The position numbers were made by a program, and so were the translations under genes. Positions 1 to 12,300 of a stretch of DNA of 64,000 bases are shown here, piece after piece. The number at the start of each line of letters is the position of its first letter. Position 1 is the first letter of the stretch. The notes beneath the pieces were generated by a model. That model was not told the DNA's origin. It saw nothing but the letters and a program-made list of their open reading frames with translations, and ran no database searches. This stretch comes from Steromphala cineraria (Eukaryota > Mollusca > Gastropoda > Trochida > Trochidae), in NCBI GenBank assembly GCA_916613615.1, contig OU744725.1, positions 52,199,575-52,263,574 on the forward strand, in the 5' to 3' direction.

Positions 1-132
1 TACCTTGATGTATTGTCGGAGCTTTTGGCGAGGTATGATTACGTAAGTGATGCATTATATTTTGATTACTAAGCAAAGATGTGTATGATATTATTTATAA
101 ATCATTAAAAATAAACAGTCAAAGCTATATAC

Positions 133-310
133 CAGGCTCGATGACCCATCCGTCGGTAGGGTTGACCCATACGGCCAACTTCTCGTGGTGTATCGTCAAC
201 TTGACAGTCTTGTGATGGTTGGCGGCGAGAGGAAACCTTTTGAAGGCTACAAGTTGTAGATTTGGGACTTGGACAGAGGCGTTCTCCCAGCTTATGTATA
301 CCTGAACTAC
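133..310 (-). CDS. GH3 gene exon 12 (last one inside the window)
   Basis: Residues 644-702 plus one base (VVQVYISWENASVQVPNLQL, then KRFPLAANHHKTVKLTIHHE, ending DGWVIEPG). This is the second half of the Fn3-like domain. Its donor GTATAT implies at least one further exon; bases 1-132 contain no matching acceptor-plus-coding segment. Confidence 0.88.
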
Positions 311-3300
311 CTGTGGAGAAGCTATTGTTATGATTTTATTATGCTTAATTTCCACTGAAGTCTAGAAGTCATATCTTAAATGATTTGAAAGAAGGCAAAA
401 CTTTTGATTATTTTTTGTCAAATTTTGAAAATGATATGGCCACCTAGAAACTATATCCCTTAAAGGCTAATCAGCAGAAAATGGAAATCTCACATTTGGT
501 ATTTTAAGTTTCTAAGCTAAAGAGCTTCAGGTTATGCTTAGGAAACGGAACAAAGTCAGAAATGTTCGTTCTAGGGCCAAAATTTCAAAAAGTTTTGGTA
601 CCCTGGAATTCAAATCCCAAAAGGCACATCTGCACCACAAAGGTAACATCCATACCAAATTTGCAGTTTCTAACTCAATTAGTTTCCAAGTTATGCTTTC
701 AAATGATGTCGGACGCACGAGCGCACGGACGGACACGCGGAGCGCTATATGCCCCCGACTACGTCGTAGCGTTCGTACATGTATAACTAGCAATTCAATT
801 TTTAGAGAATAGTTTTACGAACGTCAGGGTAATTGCTGCTGTATGTTTTTAAACAACTGTAAGCAGTCTAACTCTGCAAAGTAAGACTTACCTCATCCGC
901 CGAGTACTTCCCGGTGTTGTCAACTCTGACCTGCACTGTGACGTCATCTCCGGGAGTCACGTGACCTGATCCAAGATGGAGCCTACTATAGCTAAACGTC
1001 GTATACGACAGACCATAGCCGAATGGGTAGAGAGGGTCGTTGTCATAGTAACGGTAGGTTCTACCCTCCATACTGTAGTTTGTGATCGAGGGAAACTGTG
1101 GAGAAAGTGAAAGTATTCATTTTACGTTTTCAGGATATTATACATGTACGTATCCTTAATCATCTCCCTATGCAAAGCCTGAAACGCCAGTTTCCGAACT
1201 GTCAGTTTTTATGCCCCGCTGCATACCCTTGAATTTTCTGTTTATATATCTATCCGTAATCAACAAGGCAGTGTTTTGTCTATGCAACATTCATAAGGTT
1301 ACATTATATAGTAGCAGACTTGCGATGTGATAAAGCATTTCACCGTGCCGGAGATTATACTTGCAAAGCCTAAAACGCCAGTTTCCGAACTGTCAGTTTT
1401 ATGCCTTGCTGCCGACCCTTGAGTTTTCTGTGCTGATATCAGCGACCCTATAGACGATTGTTAGCAAACTCCAATTATTTTCTGATTGGACTATTGCTTT
1501 CGCTCATAGTAAACTACAGGGCAAGCACAGAACTTTCAATGGTATGCAGCAAGACACAATCTGACAGTTCGGAAACTGGCGTTTTAGGCTTTGCGAAGGA
1601 AGATGATCCTGAATCTTATCGGGGATATTTCAAGGCCGCTCGTTCCCGCGTTGGTGATCTAAACTCCAAGTAAAGAACTTAATATACCAAATCAATGTAA
1701 ATTTTCATTAACTGTATTTATATACACCTGTGCCTTTCAAAGTATTTCAAAGAAAGCAATAGGTGACACACTCATCTGAGAAATTCCAATTTGTGAGTGT
1801 CTTATTTTGGTGTCTTGTTATTTCCAGAAGGAAATCAAACATTTCAAAAATGTCAAACTAACGGTTTGATGTTCAGATGCTTTACACTATATCACCTTTG
1901 AATCTTTTCAACAGGTAAATATTTCTGAAATTACCCTCCATTGATTCTTGTTACGAAATAATAACCCTTATATGAGATAATTGTGTTGATGTCTCGGTTT
2001 CTTTGGCTTATGATGGTGATAACCACATACCCCGTTCAAATCCTTGTACCACGTGAAGGGAAGTCTTGCACCTGGTACAGAGAAGGGTCCCTGGTTCATC
2101 AGAACATTGAGAAGCGCCTTGCCGTTTGCCTGGGCTGGATAAAAGAGTTCCAAGATGGCGTCTATGCGATCATCACCTTCCTGTTTGACGATGTCAACGG
2201 GTCCGGCGTTGAATAACAACAGCACAATTGGAATGTTTGACTTAGCTGAAATAAAGAAGATAATATCTAGCGTCTTAGAAAACAATAAAGTAATAATATG
2301 TTCATAAGTGATGTAATAAAACATCAAACACTGACAGCATACATATACGCAATTTCTTCACATACATTTGTGATATCGGTCGTAGTAACATATGTACGAT
2401 ATCTGACAATTCTTACTATTGGCCATATGGTCAATTATGGATATTGATCTATGCATATTCGGATTCAAAAAGCCCCCGATGTGCTAGTAACATCCGTATT
2501 TTCCTGAACCACATTTAGTTATGGGGATTATCCCTGTGGTGCAAATTGGTTCTTGAGTTATACTTACTGTTACTTATGACGTCACTAAGAAGTTTCTGTT
2601 GACCGGCTGGAAGGTCGAGGGTTGGTCGATCTACGAACTCATCCTCGATCTTCTGACCTGAACAAATAAACATTAAGTGATGTTGGTTCTCTGCATTTAA
2701 AATGTATTTACACCCTTTTCTCTTCAGAACAAACTATATAATAAAGCGCAAAATATTGTGAATAATCAAACCTAACATGTACATTCTCTCCTCACAGAGG
2801 CAGCTCAGTCATGTTACTTTGATCAAGCCTCTGTTCCAATTAGCCGAGTTTGTGGGCTAGAATGGCAGACGCCTGATTTCATGCAATCAAGGTTAGTTGT
2901 GCAATCAGCGTCGCTGTCCTTAAATCATCGTTTTGGCTCCTGAATCATGGCAACGGCATTGTGATATGACCCACTTTTTCCATGCGAAAAGTGTTGTCAT
3001 TTGCTAAAATAATCCAAATGGATCGTGGTGCATTTTTCCGCCGGGGGAAACTGCAAGAAACCACGGATTTGGTCCGATTGGAACAGAGGCTTGATCAAAG
3101 AAACAAAAATGAGCTGCCTCTGTGGTGAGAGAATGACACATGCACCGATCTTATATAAAATCACGAGGATGGGGTAAATTTAAGAGGCGATGAAATGACG
3201 TTTGTTGAACTCATAAATATTTAAAATATATATGTTTTTTAGCTTACGTTGTCATACTTACCTGAACCAAGGCACACAAACACGATCTCGGCGTCTTTGA

Positions 3301-6300
3301 CCGCTGACGTCACCATGTGACCTTGGTAGGTGTGGCAGGGTGAATCGGTACATCCCTCTGCTGACGTCACAGTGGTAGCCACGCCCTTCAGTCCGTCTAG
3401 GGTGGTGCTGATGTACTTGTCATCTGTGTTGGGCGCGTAGCTCCCGAATACAGCTCGCCCCTGGTAGGTGAAGGGGCCCACTACCTACAAAGATATAGTG
3501 AAATTCTTGAGCACTATCTGGCATAAAATACATGGAAATCAACGGTCAATCTTAGGCAATCAGATCAAAATATGCAATGGTGTATCGCTTCGTTTCAGAA
3601 ACCAAACGATGAATAGGCTATGATTTGATCTGATTTCTATGATATCTACGGTTATAGAATAAAATAGACAGTTATTACGAACCACTTATCACCAAGATCA
3701 TGGAATCGAGATCTAGTTTGATTTCCCTAACGTTACTTCTGATCATAGTCAAAGTTTTCACAAATAGCAATGACCTTTTTACAAGTGGTTACTTTCGTCC
3801 CGGGAGTAGGTCATATTGTCAACACTTCATAATGCTACGTTTACTCTAAACCATGATTAGCCCAGGTTCAAAACAGACAAATGTGCCAAAATGAAGGAAA
3901 TATCTACATCTGTGTTAAAACGCCAAATCATGACCAAATCATGGTCTAATATAAACATAGCATAATGCCCGCGAGTCATGGGTAACCTGTATTTTCTTTA
4001 CTAACCGCAGCTTTGTTGTACTTAGATTTCAAAGGCAGAAAGCTGTTCCTGTTTTTGAGGAGCACGAATGATTTGCTAGCTGCCTCTACTGCCAGGTCCT
4101 GGTGAGACTGACTCTCCACCTGGTGGGTCACATTAGAGTAGGGGTTCATCTCCGGAGGGTCGAACTCTCCCAGTCGCATACGGACGTAGAACAACTCCTT
4201 GACTCGCGCCCGTACATCTGTCTCGTTCAGCTTGCCTTGTTTTACTGCGTCCGCTGCCAATTGGATTTTTAAGCGTTTGAAGTGGCTCGTGATCTTCATG
4301 ATGGATTAATAGTTTCGAAAAAGGAAAGAGTAAAAGACTGGGTAATTCATAGAAGAAAATATGGATTTTTAAAATTATTTACATTTTAAAGTTTTTATCT
4401 AAATGATAATTATATTTCTAATGTGTCTTTGAGTGTAATCTGTTAAGAATTGATGTCCACTAACGATGTAACTGTTGTATCCCTTAAAATTGTGAGATTA
4501 TCTAATTTGCACGTTTACCCAATCACCCGCCCTTACTTGCATTTAGATTAATTACTTACATTACACAGTGTTTAATCATGATTTGTAATACTTCATTAGT
4601 ACAAGAATCGGCTCAAATATTAAGTTGCCTAAATTCAGATATGGTATCTTTAATAATGACATTCTACACTTTACTGTTAAATGTTACCGATATAGAAAAA
4701 GTCCGGTTTAACGAGGTTCTGCGAAAGCTCCAGATTACACCCTGCACCGACCGAGGCCGCCGCATTGTCCACTGGATCAGAGAGGTAATGGTGCCGGGTT
4801 CGAATCTGTTCTATAGCACCCTGATCGCTGACCACGTAACCTTTGAATCCCCACTCAGTCCTCAGAATATCAGTCAGCAACTCCTTGTGAGCACAGGCGG
4901 GGATGCCGTTAAGTCTGTGCAAGAGTGTAAGAATTTGAAATGAGCACTGGCACTGACTTAACTTTTAACTTATTTGTTTTGACTCATCAACACCTTCTGT
5001 AACTCGATTGAAAACAGTTGGTTATCAAGACCATGGAATGGTCTGGTTCACGCAAAACAAGTCTGACGAAACAAACCGGTAGATGAATTGAATTACACCT
5101 GTGACGTCAGCCGGCTTGCTCCTTCCTTTTTATGTAACGTTGCATTTGAATTCAGGTTTTTCACTTAAAGATACATTAGCAGAGTCAATATTTTCAAAAG
5201 TAATTTTACTGTTTTCCTTGTACTTTTTGCAAAAATTTTCGACAAAAAATCGGACCAAAATTCTTTAAATAGGAGATAATTTATCAAAATTGCTGAAACG
5301 TCAGCCGACATAAAGGCGCATCAAGTGTGACCATCTCACAACTTCTGGTTTCTAAATAAACGCTTGAAAACCGCCTTTGTTGCTGCCAAAGTTGATACCC
5401 ATCGAACGCAATTACGGTAGTTGAGACATGGTGTAAATCCTACACGCATAATGATTACGTCACCGAAAGCGGGTTCGTTAAATGATATGCCCTTTTTACA
5501 GGGGGTACTGTGCTCTTGGCGTCGAAATAGGTATGTTATTGTCGATAAAAAATGTAAATGTGATATCAAAATTTCGACGAAACATTTTTCTACAGAGTGA
5601 TGTATTTATACATCAATAGCTAAATTTCACCCCGAACCGCATGCAAGTATGATAATGTAGCTTTAATTTTCAAGATTGGATGTCATGGATGTCATGGATG
5701 GACCTATGGTTTTATTAAAGTTTCGTGACATCCTCCAGTTCCAAATTAATCCACGGTATTTACCTTTTAAGCATCCACTGTCATTGATACGGTGATCAGA
5801 TTTACATAATTTGATAGTAATATAGAATCTACAATGTGACTCTTTCAATCTCCATCCATCGTGGTGTTATAAACTTTGCCTCACAAATTAATTTGCCAAA
5901 AAAGAACACCCTCAACACCAACAGTAAGTTCTTTCAACCCTCGAATTGTGAGCCATATTACTAAAAAAGACACGCCCTCAGTCGGTCCTACATACAGTAA
6001 AAATCCTATCGGGGTATTTTTTGTGGAAACGAAAATCGCTTGTGTGCTCTTCTTCATCAAGTTGTCAAATATAAATCAACAAAACTGTTACTCCAAGTAA
6101 CATGTTTCAACTCTTTTGAGTTATAATCATGTACAAATAGCATTATATGCACAAAATGAAATGTCCCATTGATTTTCGTTCCCATAAAGAATATCCTGAT
6201 AGGACTTTTCTTACAAATTGGTTGCTACGCATCTAGAATGTCGATTGAAAATGATTGTATATTTCCAGGGCCCAATTAGAGGGTTTCATTCTACCTGTTG

Positions 6301-9300
6301 TAGCTGCACATCAAGCTCAAGGTGCCCGCCTGTACACATGCTCTGAAGGCCGGTAGGAAGGTCATTCTCCAGTCACGGGTTGAAACCTGGAAGGTCAAGG
6401 TCAGGCAGGTCAAGAATTATTTAAATTAATATTTACTCTAAGGTTTGAAAAAGAAAACATATTCTGCGAGCATTTTTTATCAAATGCAAACAACAGTTCA
6501 TCTATGCAAAATCTTACGATTTGCCTGAATAAAAAAAATGCAAGTCATTTACAAATTCACGTGGGAATTCACCTGGAGTACAGTTGTGGGCCTATGCAGT
6601 TGACGATTGACTGTATTGGGACAGGAGGTATTCATGTTCTGTCTATACACTGGCCGGTCATGTTTTAATGAAGGTTTGAATCCGACAGGACTCTATCTTA
6701 CAACAATCCTTAAAGACCTCCTGGTCTACGATAAGATGACACTCTAGAAAACAACGTACAAATACGTGCTTGTGTTTGACAACGCTAATACATATTCAAC
6801 CTTGCCACTGATTCTAATTACTAAAGCAATCGATACGGTAGTCTTACACTTAAAATCTGAAATGATATGGTCAATAAAAATGAAATTTGAAGAAAACAAA
6901 TAAAATGAAAACTTTAAGGAAACTGAGTTTTCTTCAGCCTAAAATTGAGCTCTCAAGTCCTATTACGACTTGCTTAGGTTTTGTTCTTATTTTAAGTTCT
7001 GGCTGACAGACTAACGATACGGCATTCTTGACCAGATTTAAATGTTCTAGATTTACCTTGCCACGGTGAAACATTCATGATTTTTAAGGTTTTGGTCAGC
7101 TTGAGGCCCTGGACAGAGCTACTTTTAGTCCTTGATTGAACCGATATTGATTTAACTTTTTCTTCACACAACAAGAAAGAAAGTCCTCTGCTTGTACCCC
7201 AGGTCATCACAATTTTGTAAATCTCCGTCATAATGGCGGTTAGGTTCAAATCCTTTAATAAAGCTCCTATATCAATTGCATAGCAATTATAAAAACCATA
7301 GATGCCAATGTCACCTGTGCTGTTGTAAAAGTGTTGTACCTGCGCTTATCGTGATGCTGTTTTTATTTTATTCTAAATCAATACGTTCCGCAACATTAAG
7401 ACATAGTGCATCACGTTTTTGCGAATCACAGAGCTCAAATTGTTAAGAACAAGCAAGATTACAAGATGCTGGTGTATTTATGGACAAGTGCCGTCTGAGA
7501 TCTAAGGTCAACCCGAAACCAATCAATGCACAGTTGCACTTATAATCATCTGGCGGACAGATGAGAAAATCAATCAAGATACATGTCCGTTTATCAGGAG
7601 AGTAGTAGCCTTGACAGAATCGATTAACCTTGTAGACATGAGAGGGTCAGGAAAGGGGTCAAGTAAATCAATTTCTTAAGCTCTAGGTTGCGAGAGTCAC
7701 TTCAAGTCATTTTCCTGTCAACTTCCGGCCCACAGTCGAGTTTATCTGAGAAAAGTCACAATGACACGCTGTGGTTTTATCAAATTTACTTTCATTAAAA
7801 CTTATTTATTGTATTGATAGAATATGTGAACATTTTCAAATGATAAGAAACTTTTATACGTAATCAACAAAGGTAGTGTTACGTCTATGCAACATTTATA
7901 AGGTTACATTACAAAGTAGCAGATCTAGATCTGCGATGTGATTAAGCATTTTACTTATACTTGAGGTTGAAACAACATCTTCTTACGCAAAGCCTAAAAC
8001 GCCAGTTTCCGAACTGTCAGTTTTATGCCTTGCTGCCGATCCTACAGTTTTTTGTGCTGATATCAGCGACCCTACAGGGGATTATTAGCAACCTCCAGTT
8101 ACTTTCTGATTGAACTATTGCTTTCTCTCATAGTAAGCTAGAGAGCATGCACAGAAAACTCAAGGGTCGGCAGCAAGGCATACAACTGACAGTTCAGAAA
8201 CAATGTGAAACAAATGTATAAACAGAGACGTTTCACGTATTTTCACTTTTTTATTTTTAAAATCTTGAAGCAAATAATCTCTTATTTAATTTTTTTTTCG
8301 AGCCTGTGATTTTAATCTTTTTGATTGAGCATTTCTGATGATTCCTCTGCCAATAAACAACAAACACGAAAACATTCTGGTTAATATTCAGATGGTCCAA
8401 GTTGTATAGTAATATATGAAAATTTAAGAATTTATAAAAAAATTAACATTTGGCCAAATCTCTTGTCCTTTTAGCTGTTTAAAAAATGTAAAAAAAATAT
8501 TTCCCTGTGTATATATGTAATCAAAACCAAAAACCCTTACGTCGTGTCTTTAGCAGGAGAGGTCAAGGTGAGACACATCAGTTCTTACACGTGTTATCGT
8601 AAACACGCGTATGAGTTTATACTGTATACAGTACCGGACAAAAGTAAGTCATCACTTATGAAATTCCCATTGACTTACATTTAAATTAATTGTTTCAAGA
8701 ATAATTTTCACTTATTAGGTGTTTGATCAAATGTTTTTTACAGTTATCCATGATATCAGAAATCATCTCAGCTACAATTTTGTAATTTCCATTTAATAAT
8801 CAGATAATTGTTTAGAAAACTGTAGCTATTTCAGCGTCATTTATACAGCAAGTTACGACAACGTTATCCGTTTCAATATTTCTATGGGACAACTGTTGAA
8901 AATGTTGCTAATGTGTCGCTTAATTTGTTTTCATTCAGAAAGTAGAAAACGGATAGATGAAATGTATGTTTATGTGCGTGTAGCCAAGATAATTTCCTAG
9001 TTTTGTGTAAAAAAGAACGAGAGTAAACGATTCAACCTCAAACAATTAAAACTATTCTTATTCTTCAACAATTAATTAACATCTAAGTCTATGGGTTTTG
9101 CACTAGCGATGACCCACTTTTTGCCACGTAATATATAAAATAAGCAACCACAAGACGAATTTTGATCAAAGGCGTGAACAAACAAACGTTTATATTGATT
9201 CAATAGAATTCCAGGCAAAACTTTTGGACACGACAGAGTCTTCCGAGGAGCACGCGGTAAGCGTGCAGCACGTGCAGGTCGTCTTGACATAGCGGGTTGG

Positions 9301-12300
9301 TGAATAATAAGAGCATTCGTGTCAATTCATCTGCCTCACTTTGACGCTGAAGTTCAATTCGAATTGATAAAGATATCCATTGAAGCAAAATTGACAGGTC
9401 TTCTTATTCTAAAATTAAGTCTTTTGTGTGAAAAAAAGACATATTAATTGACATGTTTGTACTGATTCACCCGCTCGCGAAATCAGTGGACACGAGTTTG
9501 CACGTGCTGCACGCTTTTCGCGTGATACCCGGAAGTTTTATGCCGTGGTTAAGTAAAATGTTGGCTAGCTCATAAAGTAGTCTCACATTCCGATGTCACA
9601 TGATTTTTTTAACCGACAAATGGCATTCTAGGATTTGTTGCACATGTGCAACATATCGTTATTTATGTAATGACGTATTTCAATATATATTGACACTAAA
9701 CAATAGTTCAACTGTGAGTTGATATTAAAATTTGATTTGGATTTTGAAAAACATCAGGTAGCCGTGAAGTGTATGCAATATCTATGTTACATATAATTAC
9801 ATATCTTTAAGTCATTATTCTTTCATCTGCAAGTCATAGATCGTAAAATGCATCTTTATGTCAAATAACATATTGCGAGTTTTAGCCTAAAATGAGTATT
9901 AAAAAGGTATATGCCATGTACATGTGTAAGTTATACCGTATGTAAACATAAATTTACAATTGGTATGCAAATTTAGGAAAATATGGTATAGCACATGCGC
10001 CATATTTTCTTCCGCACGTCATATTTTAATTGCATCCGTAGGTCATATACAGACGTCATAAAATACCTGAGAGTAATTTTAACTCAATTTGTGTTTTGGT
10101 AGTATATCTTATATCAGTTAAAACGTTACTTAAGTACAGATCAGAAAGGTCTAAACAGAAAAACAAACAATGGAACCAATCGAATTATCGCATCAGTAAG
10201 TCGTACATGAAACTAATACTGCACTCAAAAGTCACTTTATGTTATTTTTATGCGTGTCAACTTTCGTACTGTACTACATCAGCTTAAAGGTACATTGAAT
10301 AATTTTCAGGACAGATTAAACCGCAAAAAAACACCAAAAAAACGTACATTGGCGTCAAACCTGAATCTGATTTTAATTCCAAAAAAAGAGAGAATATCTA
10401 AACTGTGTAATGCTAATGCTGTTGGAGATGAGTTTCATTATCTTTTTGTTTGTGAAGCTCTTGTCCAACGAAATGTGTGTATTCCAACACGAATACATGG
10501 TCTTCAAAAGCATGTTAGAAAACTATTGTGTACAAAAAATATAAAGCATTCAAAGAACTTGAAGTTATTCATTAATGAATTGTTTAGATTATTTAAGTAA
10601 TTCTCAGTAAACCTGTCCAGTCACTTGTCATGTATATATTTTATAACTTATTTGTATTGTTTATATTCTCATGCACCACCGTTTAATGGTTGAGAAATAT
10701 AACTTTCTCTCTGTCTGTCTGATAATTGTCAGGAAAGCCTAAACCACAAAACATAACAAAAGTACAAAAGTACACTGGCGTCAAACTTGAATCTGATCAT
10801 TTTCAGGAAAGCCTAAACAGCAAAAAAACGTACCTTGGCGTCGAACTTGAATCTGTTTATCTCCAGGTTCTCCGGTCCCCCATGTACGTTGAAGTGTTTG
10901 CAGCCAGCGTTCGCGCTGATATATCGGGGGTGGTCCCCCTGTAACCCCTTCACGTAAGCCGCTGCAATCTCCCCCGTTAGGTAGGGATCCTCCCCGTATG
11001 TTTCCTAGGATTTTTTCATGATATATTACATATTACATATCTTGATTTACTTGGCTTAACCATTTAAATTGGAAGACAAAGTAAAATTGTTATAAATACG
11101 CATTTCTTTAGTTGGTTAAGTTAAATCCTTGCATAGTAAGTGTACTTTCGCCTGGTAAATACATTCTGCTCACCTTTGGTTGAATATTATGATGTTTAAT
11201 GGTAAGAACATTTGAAGGGTGAGAAGCAGGTACAGTTACAAAAGAAAGTAAGTATACACGCTCACACCTTGTGTATGCCTCTCTGGATTTAACAGTTTAA
11301 TAATAGTTACAATGGTATGAAGGAGATACATGGTCTTCTAGTCCTGAACATACTTCGTGCGATTTTTTTTTCAACTTTCTATAAAATCTTGAGTCACACA
11401 TGACAGTTAAGTAGCTGGTATAGTCAAATCAGAAGGTAAGTATAAATCACCTGGTTCCTGCCCCACCTGGGGTCACGCATGATGTTGATGACGGGACTAA
11501 AACAACTCAAGCCCTTGTGGTCCCCATACATGTGGTGACTCGAGTAGTAGTTGTATTTGTCTCTCACTTCATTGGATACAGCTTTAGCCATCCGTGCAAC
11601 AAGATCGGTGCTGTATACAAAATACGCATTGATCGATGGATTGATACAATGAATACATTTGATTAGATAGAGGATTAAATATTTGTTTCCTATAAGGAGA
11701 ACTTGTTGTTCTTGATTAAGTTCGTTTGAATGAAACTGTTGAAAATTTCAATCATTTTATAGTCGTAAAGATATTTTTTCTTAAGAATCAACTCTATCGA
11801 GATACGAGTTATCTCTTCTTGGTCTGACCGCAGCCCCGTAGATCGCTGGTATTTACAGGTTTTAGTTCAGCCGAAACCTATAGTCATCAGTGGACCAATT
11901 ACATCATCGTGCTTAAAAGACAGCTAAACGAGATGTTCACGCCATTGTTCACAGCAGTTACTTACAAATGTAGCTACCGACACCGAAGGCTTTTGCCGGA
12001 TATTTTGTGGTGAGCTGGGCTTACGCCAGTACATGCGACCTACGGGGCTGCGATCGGACCAAGTGTTCAGGAAATCTCAACATTAAACAATTTCGATTCT
12101 CGATAGCTATAAAATGTATATTTAACAACTGGGCCGATTACTAATAACTTTATTTATTGAAGGACGTAATTGTTGTTTTAAACCTGTTTCTGTAGATCAG
12201 TACACTGTGTCACTAAAACAAATTTCAAAATCTTTTATAAGAAATCATTAAAATAAAAAAGAACTCTTACTCCCAAGTTGCTGCCAGCCCAATGGATTGT

